DNA of 15,340 nucleotides from JAXDBV01 sp034678415 (GTDB taxonomy: Bacteria > Bacteroidota > Bacteroidia > Bacteroidales > VadinHA17), in the NCBI GenBank assembly GCA_034678415.1, contig JAXDBV010000338.1, positions 1-15,340 of the forward strand. Direction: 5' to 3'. Below the pieces are notes generated by a model. It saw nothing but the letters and a program-made list of their open reading frames with translations, had not been told where the DNA came from and did not search any database. Each line of letters opens with the position of its first letter. The first letter of the stretch is position 1. Of this stretch, positions 8,501-15,238 are shown one piece after another. The position numbers and the translations under genes were made by a program.

Positions 8501-9035
8501 CCTTGTCGAACAATTGTTTAAGAAGGTACCAGAGGGATTCGATGTATCGATTGTCGTAAGTGATGTAGGGATCATGCATATTGATCCAGTACCCCATTTT
8601 GCGGGTAAGATCCTCCCATTCACGCGTATATTTCATTACATCCTTGCGGCAGGCATTGTTGAACTCCTCGACGGATATCTTTTTCCCGATATCTTCCTTG
8701 GTTATGCCCAGGCTCTGTTCCACGCTCAGCTCCACAGGCAGTCCGTGGGTATCCCATCCTGCTTTGCGTTCAACAAGGAAGCCCGACATGGTTTTGTAAC
8801 GGCAGATGATATCCTTTATGGTGCGTGAGATCACGTGATGAATACCGGGTATGCCGTTGGCTGAAGGGGGACCTTCATAGAAGACATAATGAGGGCTGTT
8901 CTTCCTTTCCTCCAGGCTTCTGACAAAAACGTTTTGTTCATCCCATGCCTTCAGGATGGCCTTGTTTATTTTTGACAGATCGAGGGTCTTATATTCCGGG
9001 AATTTCTTCATAGTCTCCGCAAAGCTCCGAGCCAT
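5574..9035 (-). CDS. ileS: Isoleucyl-tRNA synthetase, type 2 (GxHH variant)
   Basis: The protein has 1153 residues, a class I synthetase that charges tRNA-Ile in the cytoplasm. Seen: GPPSANGIPGIHH (55-67) as the first ATP-binding signature, GWDTHGLPVE (93-102), the CP1 editing domain with WTTTPWTLPSN (245-255) and GTGVVHTAPTFGADDY (about 356-371), the second signature KMSKR (697-701), a DRW-containing anticodon-binding helical domain, and a long C-terminal region. There is no C-terminal four-cysteine zinc cluster as in E. coli-type (type 1) enzymes; KMSKR and the long C-terminus fit the type 2 (eukaryote-like) group, which tolerates mupirocin. The usual HxGH is GIHH at 64-67: positions 1 and 3 are exchanged. 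The start at 9035 sits 23 bases after a strong promoter. It heads a group with the dksA-like gene and lspA. Confidence 0.97.
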   Translation of the reverse strand: MARSFAETMKKFPEYKTLDLSKINKAILKAWDEQNVFVRSLEERKNSPHYVFYEGPPSANGIPGIHHVISRTIKDIICRYKTMSGFLVERKAGWDTHGLPVELSVEQSLGITKEDIGKKISVEEFNNACRKDVMKYTREWEDLTRKMGYWINMHDPYITYDNRYIESLWYLLKQLFDKGLLYKGYSIQPYSPAAGTGLSTHELNQPGCYRDVKDTTIVVQFKVIRDKRSEFLFRNADTDVFILAWTTTPWTLPSNTALTVGEDIVYVSVRTFNPYLGTPVTLVLAKELIHNYFPEKDSGLPFEAYTPGDKHIPYRILDEFSGKQMKEIRYEQLLPWIHAGEGAFRVITGDFVTTAEGTGVVHTAPTFGADDYRASLENDVPPLTVIDKDGEVSPLVDRKGRFIRMEDIHPSFMNEKVNISQYSEFAGRYVKNEYDENLKDTDETVDVDIAVRLKREGKAFRIEKQVHTYPHCWRTDKPVLYYPLNAWFIRTTALKDRMIELNNTINWKPPATGAGRFGKWLENLVDWNLSRSRFWGTPLPVWVSEDKSEKKCIGSVAELKKEIEKSVEKGFMKHNPLARYREGDYSRENYEQFDLHRPTVDEIILVSKHGRKMFREPDLIDVWFDSGAMPYAQVHYPFARSGEGFRKVFPADFIAEGVDQTRGWFFTLHALAVMLFDSVSFRNIISNGLVLDKNGNKMSKRLGNAVDPFDTIEKHGSDPLRWYMITNAQPWDNLKFDMAGLEEVKRKFFGTLFNTYSFFALYANIDGFRNQVKEIPVKNRPEIDRWIISLLNTLVKEVREDYENYEPTRAGRAIQDFVIDNLSNWYVRLNRKRYWGGEWNDEKVAAYQTLYSCLETVSLLMAPIAPFYAEQLYTNLNGVTGKNTASSVHLARFPEHNATLIDKALEERMDIAQKVSSMVLGLRRKVNIRVRQPLNKIMVPALDDGFIEKFEAVKPLILTEVNVKEVEYITGSEGILVKKIKPNYKILGPRYGKMMKQLSAAILQMTQHEIADFEKNGSVTLTVDGELVALALNDVEIISEDIPGWLVSNEGLLTVALDIHVTPELREEGIARELINRIQNIRKDSGFDVTDKIIIEIQKHDAINLAVEHFREYIGSQTLSQSISLVDKLPAESSKTIEIDDDILTMINVEKIS

Positions 9036-9057
9036 CAGGCTTCTTTTATAAAGTGCA

Positions 9058-9089
9058 CAAAGATAGATTACTGTTCAGTAAAAAACAAA
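9058..9089 (-). promoter_or_regulatory. Promoter of ileS
   Basis: On the minus strand, TTTG (9089-9086) is followed after exactly 20 bases by TATCTTTG (9065-9058). Both match the Bacteroidota consensus perfectly. Transcription would start near 9051, leaving a leader of about 16 bases, too short for a riboswitch or T-box. Confidence 0.8.
9068..9081. repeat. Perfect short palindrome inside the ileS promoter spacer
   Basis: TTACTG (9068-9073) and CAGTAA (9076-9081) are exact reverse complements around TT. The palindrome sits entirely between the -33 and -7 elements, where a bound protein would block or alter initiation. A protein-binding role is inferred from position only. Confidence 0.4.
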
Positions 9090-9154
9090 TAGAACTTGAT
9101 AGTGGTATTTCGGTGGTCTTCAAAGAAATAAAGGTGCCGGGTGGCGATGATTGA

Positions 9155-9175
9155 CAAAAGGCCGGCATAGCCGGC
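9155..9175 (-). terminator. Weak terminator candidate after the histidine kinase gene
   Basis: GCCGGC occurs twice (9161-9166 and 9170-9175) separated by ATA. Each copy is self-complementary, so the pair can form a 6-bp GC-only stem with a 3-base loop. On the minus strand the stem is followed by CTTTTG, a short T tract. It lies 54 bases past the kinase stop codon and before the ileS promoter. The T tract is short, so termination may be partial. Confidence 0.42.
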
Positions 9176-9228
9176 ATATTCTATTGAAATTCAATGTATT
9201 GTTTAATTCCTGCGGGTCCGGGGCACCG

Positions 9229-10269
9229 TCAGGCTTTCTGGAGGGTAAATCCAAATACCGTACCCTCCCCCGGTATACTTCTAACAGTTATGGTCTGCTG
9301 ATGTGCTTCAATAATGTGTTTGACGATGGCCAGGCCTAACCCGGTACCTCCCATATTGCGGGAACGGCTTTTATCGATCCGGTAGAACCGTTCAAAGATC
9401 CTGGGGATATCCTTTTTATCAATTCCCGGGCCATTATCGGCAATTTCCACCAGGATATTATTGCCCATCTCAGTAAAGGAAGTGACGGTGCGTCCGTCTT
9501 TGCGGCCGTAAATAATTGAATTGATCACAAGGTTATGCAAAGCCATAAAGATTCTCTTTCTGTCGGCATAAACCATGACAGGCTTGTCATCATTTGGTTT
9601 GATAAGCAATTTTATGGAATTCTCTTTTGCCTTGATTTCCAATTGTTCATAAACCTCTTTCACAAGATGAAGCATATCAAACGGTTCCGGGACAGGCTTT
9701 TGCTCACCCGATTCCAGGCGGCTGATGGTTTCCAGATCTTCAACGATAGAAATCATACGGTTAATGCTTTTTTCCGACCGTTCGAGATACATCCTGTTGA
9801 CCGCCGGATCGTCAATACCCCCCTCCAGCAGGGTAAGAATATAACCCTGGATGTTAAAAATAGGCGTTTTGAGTTCGTGGGAGACGTTCCCCAGGAATTC
9901 TCTCCTGTATTTTTCCATCTGTTTGAGCTGATCGATCTCCTGGCTTTTAAGGTCTGCCCAATTGCGGGTATCCGTTGTGACTTTCTCAATGATATCCATG
10001 TCACGATCTTCGTGTAATTGTTTCACATGCGTATGTCCTGCATTGTGAATGATCCGGTATACCGGATCGATCTTTTCCATTATCAGGCGGTAAGCCCGGT
10101 AGCGGGTGAAAAGGAAGATAATGGTAAAAACAAGAGCCAGCGAAAGGATCAGCGCCAGGAGGGGAGCCGCAGGCAATATCAAAAGGAATAATGCGGGCAC
10201 CATAGTGCCCAGTAAAGTAGCTATTATCGCTATGAGAAGGGCGAACCGGTGAGGCGTGGAAAATTTCAT
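9229..10269 (-). CDS. Membrane sensor histidine kinase (HisKA/HATPase_c)
   Basis: The protein has 346 residues. Two hydrophobic segments (about 9-32 and 36-54) joined by only a few residues form a membrane hairpin, so there is no periplasmic sensor domain. A linker (about 55-115) leads to the HisKA domain with the H-box FLGNVSHELKTPI (phosphoacceptor His131), then the ATPase domain: N-box around Asn246/Asn250, G1 DNGPGID (278-284), F-box IFERFYRI (291-298) and G2 GGTGLGLAI (307-315). It resembles the PhoR/ResE class. Its ATG overlaps the ribE stop by 4 bases (ATGA), implying translational coupling. No response-regulator gene lies in the window, so its partner must be elsewhere. The signal is unknown; sensing within the membrane or through partner proteins is inferred from the missing sensor domain. 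Confidence 0.95.
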   Translation of the reverse strand: MKFSTPHRFALLIAIIATLLGTMVPALFLLILPAAPLLALILSLALVFTIIFLFTRYRAYRLIMEKIDPVYRIIHNAGHTHVKQLHEDRDMDIIEKVTTDTRNWADLKSQEIDQLKQMEKYRREFLGNVSHELKTPIFNIQGYILTLLEGGIDDPAVNRMYLERSEKSINRMISIVEDLETISRLESGEQKPVPEPFDMLHLVKEVYEQLEIKAKENSIKLLIKPNDDKPVMVYADRKRIFMALHNLVINSIIYGRKDGRTVTSFTEMGNNILVEIADNGPGIDKKDIPRIFERFYRIDKSRSRNMGGTGLGLAIVKHIIEAHQQTITVRSIPGEGTVFGFTLQKA

Positions 10270-10871
10270 GGTTGTTCCCGGTGCTGCTGCTTCATGATTT
10301 TGTATATGTACTTCCCGATAATGTCAAACTCCAGGTTAACTGTTGTGCCCGGTTTGATGGCATGAAAATTTGTGACTTCCCATGTGTAGGGGATGATTGC
10401 CACCTGGAACGAGGTTGGTTTTGAATTTACGACGGTGAGGCTTACCCCGTTCACTGCGATGGATCCTTTCTCCACGGTAAGATAATCTTCCCGTGCCGGT
10501 TTATACTCAAAGGTAAAGTACCAGCTTCCTTCCGATTCGGTCACCATGGTACAGAGAGCTGTCTGATCCACATGCCCCTGTACGAGATGTCCGTCGAGGA
10601 GGCTTTCAATGCGAAGACTGCGTTCAATATTTACCTCATCTCCCACCTTCAACAGACCAAGGTTCGATTTTTCCAGGGTTTCTTTTATGGCTGTTACCGT
10701 GTAGGCATTCCTGAGCTTTTTCACTACGGTGAGGCACACGCCGTTATGGGAAATGCTCTGGTCAATCTTCAGGTCTTTCACAAAGGAACAGGTCAGTGTG
10801 ATATGCAGGTTTTCCTGCTCTTTTTCAAGCCTGACAACTTTTGCGGTTTCTTCGATTATCCCGGAAAACAT
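10266..10871 (-). CDS. ribE: Riboflavin synthase, alpha subunit
   Basis: The protein has 201 residues, the normal family length. Riboflavin synthase dismutates two 6,7-dimethyl-8-ribityllumazine molecules into riboflavin and a pyrimidine product, the last step of riboflavin synthesis. Two homologous lumazine-binding barrels are visible: the N-terminal one opens with the family signature MFSGIIEE and carries SISHNGVCLTVV (39-50); the C-terminal one opens with GHLVQGHVD (94-102) and carries GSIAVNGVSLTVV (136-148) and IPYTWEVTNF (160-169). A short C-terminal helix follows. The other rib genes are not in the window. It starts 77 bases after the epimerase stop and overlaps the histidine kinase start by 4 bases, so the three probably share a transcript. 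No FMN riboswitch is evident in the short upstream gap. This enzyme is called RibC in E. coli and RibE in many others. Confidence 0.97.
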   Translation of the reverse strand: MFSGIIEETAKVVRLEKEQENLHITLTCSFVKDLKIDQSISHNGVCLTVVKKLRNAYTVTAIKETLEKSNLGLLKVGDEVNIERSLRIESLLDGHLVQGHVDQTALCTMVTESEGSWYFTFEYKPAREDYLTVEKGSIAVNGVSLTVVNSKPTSFQVAIIPYTWEVTNFHAIKPGTTVNLEFDIIGKYIYKIMKQQHREQP

Positions 10872-10948
10872 AACACTCTGTTTTGGTTGAATATCCGGAC
10901 GAATTTAGAAAGAATTTATGAATGGTTGGGATACGTTGAATCCCCGGG

Positions 10949-11989
10949 TTATATAAACCCTTCTACCCGCTTTTTTTTATCGGTCATATCTTTACGGAAG
11001 AGAAGAGCAATTTCCCTGATGCTTTCTTCCACCGGCCTGAACTGGATACCAGGGATGCTTCGGGCTTTGTCGTTGGAGTACAGGGTATTCTTCATTCCTG
11101 CCCTGGCTAATTCCCTGGTGATGAGAGGCCTGCTGCGAAACAGAAGGCTTCGTAAATGTTCCTCCCTCCAAATGAGTTCCAGAAGGAGGGCAGGGATCCT
11201 GAATCGTGGAGGCTTTTTGCCGAGGGCGGCAGCGATCAGTGAGAGGATCTCATAATAGCTAAGGTTTTCTGATGTCAGGGTAAAGCGTTCGCCGCTGATA
11301 TTGCTGTTCATAAGCACTATCATGGCCTTCACAACATCGCGCACATCAACCCATCCGTTTGTACCGGGAGTGTATAAGGGCATTCCTTTCCAAACCCTGA
11401 GGAAGAATTGCTGGGTGCCCTGTTTCCAATTACCGGGCCCTATAATCATCGAAGGGTTTACGATGACGGCGTTCAGACCCTCGGCAATACCTCTCCACAC
11501 TTCCATTTCCGATCGGAACTTGCTAACCGCATACCATGATTTATCTTTCGTGTCTTTCCATATGCAATCCTCGGTAATTATCTGTTTTTCCGGAACAGTG
11601 CCAAGGGCAGAGATGGAACTCACATGGCAGAGCTTCTCAACACGTGATTCCAGGCATAGGTTCACGATATTGGCCGTACCTTCAATATTAGTCCTCAGCA
11701 TTTTTTTGCTGTCGTACGGATGAAAGGAAACCATGGCTGCAGTATGGTAAACCCTGTTTATTCCCTCCATGGCCTCACGAAGGGAATTCTCATCCAGCAC
11801 GTCGCCTTCGGCCCATTCAATCCTGTTGAACCATTCCTGCGGGGTGGACGTATAATAGCTGAATGTTTTCAGCAACTGACGGATATTACTGGTTTTCCGT
11901 TTCATCGCCCTTACTTTTTCGCCACTCAACAGAAGATCAGCGATGAGATGTGAACCCACAAGTCCGGTGGAACCGGTTACCAGATTCAT
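10949..11989 (-). CDS. NAD-dependent epimerase/dehydratase (extended SDR)
   Basis: The protein has 346 residues from the ATG at 11989, which directly precedes the Rossmann strand. The nucleotide-binding motif GSTGLVG (6-12) fits extended short-chain dehydrogenases. The active-site pair Tyr153/Lys157 is in WYAVSKF, with serines at SSIS (124-127) and a NPSMIIGPG motif (179-187). The overall pattern is nearest to dihydroflavonol-4-reductase-like and cholesterol-dehydrogenase-like SDRs, a group with varied substrates; I cannot tell the reaction. An in-frame ATG at 12043 would add 18 residues, but they lie upstream of the Rossmann fold and over a -7-like element (12016-12023), so the shorter form is preferred. 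The gene is 77 bases upstream of ribE, probably co-transcribed, and divergent from the secreted repeat protein. Confidence 0.9.
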   Translation of the reverse strand: MNLVTGSTGLVGSHLIADLLLSGEKVRAMKRKTSNIRQLLKTFSYYTSTPQEWFNRIEWAEGDVLDENSLREAMEGINRVYHTAAMVSFHPYDSKKMLRTNIEGTANIVNLCLESRVEKLCHVSSISALGTVPEKQIITEDCIWKDTKDKSWYAVSKFRSEMEVWRGIAEGLNAVIVNPSMIIGPGNWKQGTQQFFLRVWKGMPLYTPGTNGWVDVRDVVKAMIVLMNSNISGERFTLTSENLSYYEILSLIAAALGKKPPRFRIPALLLELIWREEHLRSLLFRSRPLITRELARAGMKNTLYSNDKARSIPGIQFRPVEESIREIALLFRKDMTDKKKRVEGFI

Positions 11990-12015
11990 AAAATTGTTTT
12001 TATCGTTAATGTTGA

Positions 12016-12023
12016 GAAATTTA
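12016..12023 (-). promoter_or_regulatory. Candidate -7 element for the epimerase-ribE-kinase group
   Basis: TAAATTTC on the minus strand lies 26 bases before the preferred ATG at 11989, one mismatch from TAnnTTTG. No TTTG is found 20 bases upstream. It supports the shorter start because it would place the transcript start downstream of the longer start codon. Confidence 0.35.
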
Positions 12024-12078
12024 CATACATTATCCGGAATCACCTATTTTAAATAATATATAAATGAATATAAATATG

Positions 12079-12086
12079 TATGTTTG
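12079..12086 (+). promoter_or_regulatory. Candidate -7 element for the secreted repeat protein
   Basis: TATGTTTG matches the TAnnTTTG consensus exactly and lies 23 bases before the ATG at 12110. A clear -33 element is missing in the AT-rich upstream stretch. The position favours the ATG at 12110 over an in-frame ATG at 12080, which overlaps the element. Confidence 0.45.
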
Positions 12087-12109
12087 TTAAGAATGAAAAT
12101 AATTTTCCG

Positions 12110-13354
12110 ATGAAAAAGATCGTGTTACTCATGCTGTCAGCGGCCATTATCCCCCCTCTTTTCGCCCAGATAGAACCAGTGAAAGAATATCATGAAATAT
12201 CGAAAGATATGCCTTTGAGAAAACGATGGGGAGGAAAATGCGGCGAGATGGAATTTCATCTTGATTCTTTATATAATTATCAATATCGATCAGGATCATG
12301 GAACATTTATGCCAAAAATATCTACACCTATACAACGGCTGGGCTTCAGGATAGTGTACTATTCCTGGATGGAAATAACCAGCTGAACAGAATCAGTAGA
12401 TATATCTATGATGAAGAAGGAAATACGGTTGCATTTATCCAGCGGAAGAAATACAATGACCAATTTGTGGATTATAGCCGGACGGAGTATTCATATCAAA
12501 ACAATGAAACGGTAACAACTTCAAAAACCTATGATTTCAATACGGGTGAATGGAATATCAATTCCATTATCAAACAGATATATTATAATAATACCGGAGT
12601 TCACGATTCCACGGTATCCTTTAAATTAATGGATGGTATCTGGTTGCGATATAAAAAATTGGTTTATGAATACTATGATGACGGGAGTCTTTTCCGGTTA
12701 TATACCATCCCTTATACCGGGGATTTGTTTTTTGCGGAATATGTATATACAAGGGATGACAGGAATCTGTTAACTGAAACATATGAAACGACGTTCAAAA
12801 CAGATTCTCTTTTTGCCGGCATTGATACGACCAAGATTGCAAAATCAAGCTATTTGTATGATATGTACTCATTGCCGGATACAACATATTATTCCGTGTT
12901 TGAGAACGGCCAGTGGGTTTTGCAGCGGAAGTCAAAGTATTTCTGGGGGGATATAACAAAGGATAAAAAGGTTACCATATGCCATCATAACCATACTCTT
13001 TGTGTGTCGGTCAATAGTGTGAAGGCCCATCTGCGTCATGGCGATTATCTGGGCGCCTGCGTACAAAGCAAGGGAGAGAAATCATTCCTTTTGGAAGAAC
13101 AGCCTGCAGCCATGGATATTCGTCGGGATATTCAGGTATTTCCAAATCCTGCAAAGGATATTCTTTATATCAGGGGAGCCAATATTACCAGGGTTGAATT
13201 GTATGATCTTTGCGGAAAGAAACTTCAGCGCTATGTGAACCGGGGTGAGAATGAGATACCGCTGGAACTTCCCCAGTTGCCCAGGGGGATATATCTTATC
13301 AATATACATACGGACAGCTCAACCATTACCGAAAAAATCATCATTACCGACTAA
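12110..13354 (+). CDS. Secreted repeat protein with type IX secretion C-terminal sorting domain
   Basis: The protein has 414 residues from the ATG at 12110, which begins a clear signal peptide (MKK, hydrophobic core, cleavage near FAQ at 18-20). Residues about 57-280 hold some seven degenerate units of about 30 residues, each with an aromatic Y-x-Y or YIYD core, a G or N turn and often a W/F at the unit start (W64, W148, W178, W269), resembling YD-type beta-hairpin repeats of other Bacteroidota secreted proteins. Residues 286-317 form a Cys/His-rich module (C291, H292, H295, C298, H307, H310, C317) ending HGDYLGAC. The last ~75 residues are a T9SS sorting domain: FPNPAKDILYI at 344, LYDLCGKKLQ, LPRGIYLINI and a final TEKIIITD. 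It is therefore exported and probably surface-attached or released. Function is unknown. The repeat part is markedly AT-rich compared with its neighbours. Confidence 0.9.
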   Translation: MKKIVLLMLSAAIIPPLFAQIEPVKEYHEISKDMPLRKRWGGKCGEMEFHLDSLYNYQYRSGSWNIYAKNIYTYTTAGLQDSVLFLDGNNQLNRISRYIYDEEGNTVAFIQRKKYNDQFVDYSRTEYSYQNNETVTTSKTYDFNTGEWNINSIIKQIYYNNTGVHDSTVSFKLMDGIWLRYKKLVYEYYDDGSLFRLYTIPYTGDLFFAEYVYTRDDRNLLTETYETTFKTDSLFAGIDTTKIAKSSYLYDMYSLPDTTYYSVFENGQWVLQRKSKYFWGDITKDKKVTICHHNHTLCVSVNSVKAHLRHGDYLGACVQSKGEKSFLLEEQPAAMDIRRDIQVFPNPAKDILYIRGANITRVELYDLCGKKLQRYVNRGENEIPLELPQLPRGIYLINIHTDSSTITEKIIITD

Positions 13355-13364
13355 GCGGATGTTT

Positions 13365-14954
13365 TCACAATCCCATGTGAAGCCCGAAGGAAGCCACAAC
13401 ACCGTTACCTCTCAGCAGGGAGGGTAAATAGCGATGATCATCCCCTGTATTTCTGAAAAAGGAAAGATCAGAAAAGATATATGCATCGTTGATTATCTGG
13501 TAGTAGATCTTCAATGTGATTTGTTTATACGTCCATTCGGGTGTTTCCATGAACGGCAGCCCGTGCCTTTCCGTGGTGAGGGAGGAGTAATCAGGTCCTT
13601 TTCTGATATTTGTAAATGAGAGGTCGAGCAGGAAACAGCGGAAAGGTTTAAATTGCATGTCCAGGTATATTTCGTCGGCGTTGTCCTGCAGGTAGTGGCC
13701 TAAATTAAAATGGTTGCTTTCAAAGGTTACGGTCGGTAAATAGTGTTTGAATGCAAGGGGCCAGGTACGGGTATATTCTGCCGTGAGAGAGAGGTTGGAT
13801 ACAAGTGAATTCTCCAGTCTGCCGCCCATTTTCCAGCTGAACAGATTGGAATGTTCGGAGGGGCTGAACATATTTTTAATGGATACCTCATCAACGAAGA
13901 AGGAGGTGTACAGGTGGATATTTCTGATCTGCCGCGAGCTGATGTTGATGAACATCTGTGAATTCTGGTTGTCAATGCCCTGGTTGATGGTATGATCAAC
14001 CGATTTAAAGAAGAAGAAAGGGACGAAATAGGAGGGTTCGAATCCCGTATCGCTGTATATAATTGAATTTCCGAAGGAGATATAGAGCCTGTCCCAGGGT
14101 TTAAACGTAAAGAAGTTGGCAGCCATGTATTTCTCCCGGTAAGCTTTCCTGACCGACACCTTGTCAATGTTGGTGTAGTACCAGGTGCGGGTGCTGTCCA
14201 CCACTCCGGAGACCAGCCATCCATGGATATAGTTGAATTCAAACCATTCAGCTGGTTTCAGCTGCAGTTTGATCTGAACAAATGACGGTGTACGTCCTGA
14301 AAAGATATTAGCCCCGTTATAGTTATCGCCCCATGTAAAATGGTCCTTTATCAATGCGATCGTTCCCCACTTCCAGCTGTAGGTAATGCCTCCTCTCATC
14401 TCGCTGTAATCGTCCCCTGTTTTATAGGCGGCTCCCGGGCGTTGTGTCAGGTATTCCGGTTCTGCCAACCGTTCACTTTCATGATTATCGCGAAGGCTGG
14501 CGTAGAATCCCCAGTGGTCGCCAATGGATGCAAACGCTTCCGCCCCGTTCCAGCGGTGATAAACAGAACCGTTCCGGCTGACCCAATACCGGATGCCCAG
14601 GATGGGATTAAGGGTGATAGTAAAAAGACTGTCCCTGCGGTAGATAAGGTCTAAACGCTTTTTAAAGCTACTGTCGGGGATGAGTTCCTTGTTGAAATCC
14701 TTCAGGTAAAAGTCCAGCTCCGCGATCTGCCTGCGGTTCAAATACTCCCGTTTCACTCCCGCTTCGTTCAGCTGTTGGGCTATGAATTGCCGGGTATAGG
14801 GTTTGATAGCCGTATTCATCCCGATTATCCGGGCGTTGCAGAGTTCATCGAGGAACAAATACAAACCGGTATTAGAGGTATGATAGTAAATACCCTGTGG
14901 CGAAACGGGGGTGAATACCGAAAATAAAAAAAGAAGAAAGAGCAGTCGTTTCAT
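13365..14954 (-). CDS. Capsule assembly Wzi-family outer-membrane protein
   Basis: The protein has 529 residues with a signal peptide (MKRLLFLLFLFSVFTPVSPQ). After a partly helical periplasmic N-terminal segment (about 35-100) it alternates short polar and aromatic stretches ending in loops rich in D, N and G, the look of an outer-membrane beta-barrel. Recognisable family features are the early LDELC...I.PYTRQFIAQQL region, the GHWGF-like segment (GDHWGFYASLRDN), the FTWGDNYNGANIFSGRTPSF segment, and the final strand ending in a hydrophobic G-L-H-M-G-L. E. coli Wzi helps anchor capsule to the cell surface; Bacteroidota homologues are common and often not near capsule genes. None are seen here, so the polysaccharide role is inferred. 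It converges on the secreted repeat protein with a 10-base gap; no clear promoter was found upstream. Confidence 0.82.
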   Translation of the reverse strand: MKRLLFLLFLFSVFTPVSPQGIYYHTSNTGLYLFLDELCNARIIGMNTAIKPYTRQFIAQQLNEAGVKREYLNRRQIAELDFYLKDFNKELIPDSSFKKRLDLIYRRDSLFTITLNPILGIRYWVSRNGSVYHRWNGAEAFASIGDHWGFYASLRDNHESERLAEPEYLTQRPGAAYKTGDDYSEMRGGITYSWKWGTIALIKDHFTWGDNYNGANIFSGRTPSFVQIKLQLKPAEWFEFNYIHGWLVSGVVDSTRTWYYTNIDKVSVRKAYREKYMAANFFTFKPWDRLYISFGNSIIYSDTGFEPSYFVPFFFFKSVDHTINQGIDNQNSQMFINISSRQIRNIHLYTSFFVDEVSIKNMFSPSEHSNLFSWKMGGRLENSLVSNLSLTAEYTRTWPLAFKHYLPTVTFESNHFNLGHYLQDNADEIYLDMQFKPFRCFLLDLSFTNIRKGPDYSSLTTERHGLPFMETPEWTYKQITLKIYYQIINDAYIFSDLSFFRNTGDDHRYLPSLLRGNGVVASFGLHMGL

Positions 14955-15238
14955 AGTTTCACATCCAAAGCCGCGATGAACCGGGGTAGGAGAGGAATGC
15001 TGCCGCGGTCACCTGTGCCTTCCTGTTGTTCATCACCATAACAAGGATTAGTCTGACATATCGATAACATCCGTACGTAAAGCCACATTAAAATTAAACA
15101 ATAATCCCGATTTAAACAGGAGCAATCTCTTCGAGCCGGTTTTTATTGCCTCGGATATCCCTGAGGCATTCTGCAGGCGTCATTTTCAGTGATGGAATAG
15201 GATCATGCCTTGAGAGAATCGTCTTTGAACAGGGTTAT
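14955..15238. other. Gap without a convincing gene, upstream of the Wzi-family gene
   Basis: No complete gene is apparent. It should contain the promoter of the Wzi-family gene, but I see no clear -33/-7 pair; TAATTTTA near 15090 (minus) is only a weak match and would imply a leader over 100 bases. A short open stretch on the minus strand (15112-15234, about 40 codons, no good start) ends in a coding-like peptide. An inverted repeat TGCCTC/GAGGCA (15147-15152, 15163-15168) encloses GGATATCC, but no T tract follows. No tRNA was recognised. Confidence 0.4.

Noticed and set aside
10572..11255. 227-codon plus-strand open frame opposite ribE and the epimerase
   Set aside because: It crosses two clearly recognised genes and their spacer and contains no recognisable motif; both real genes have conserved active-site signatures.
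11990..12043. Longer N-terminus for the epimerase starting at 12043
   Set aside because: The extra 18 residues precede a Rossmann fold that begins right at the internal Met, and they overlie a likely -7 promoter element.
12080..12109. Upstream start at 12080 for the secreted repeat protein
   Set aside because: It would put ten polar residues before a textbook signal peptide, and it overlaps a perfect TAnnTTTG element at 12079-12086.
13364..13381. Inverted repeat TTCACA/TGTGAA between the convergent genes, considered as a terminator
   Set aside because: It is only 6 bp, lies partly in the coding end of the Wzi-family gene, and no T run follows in either direction.
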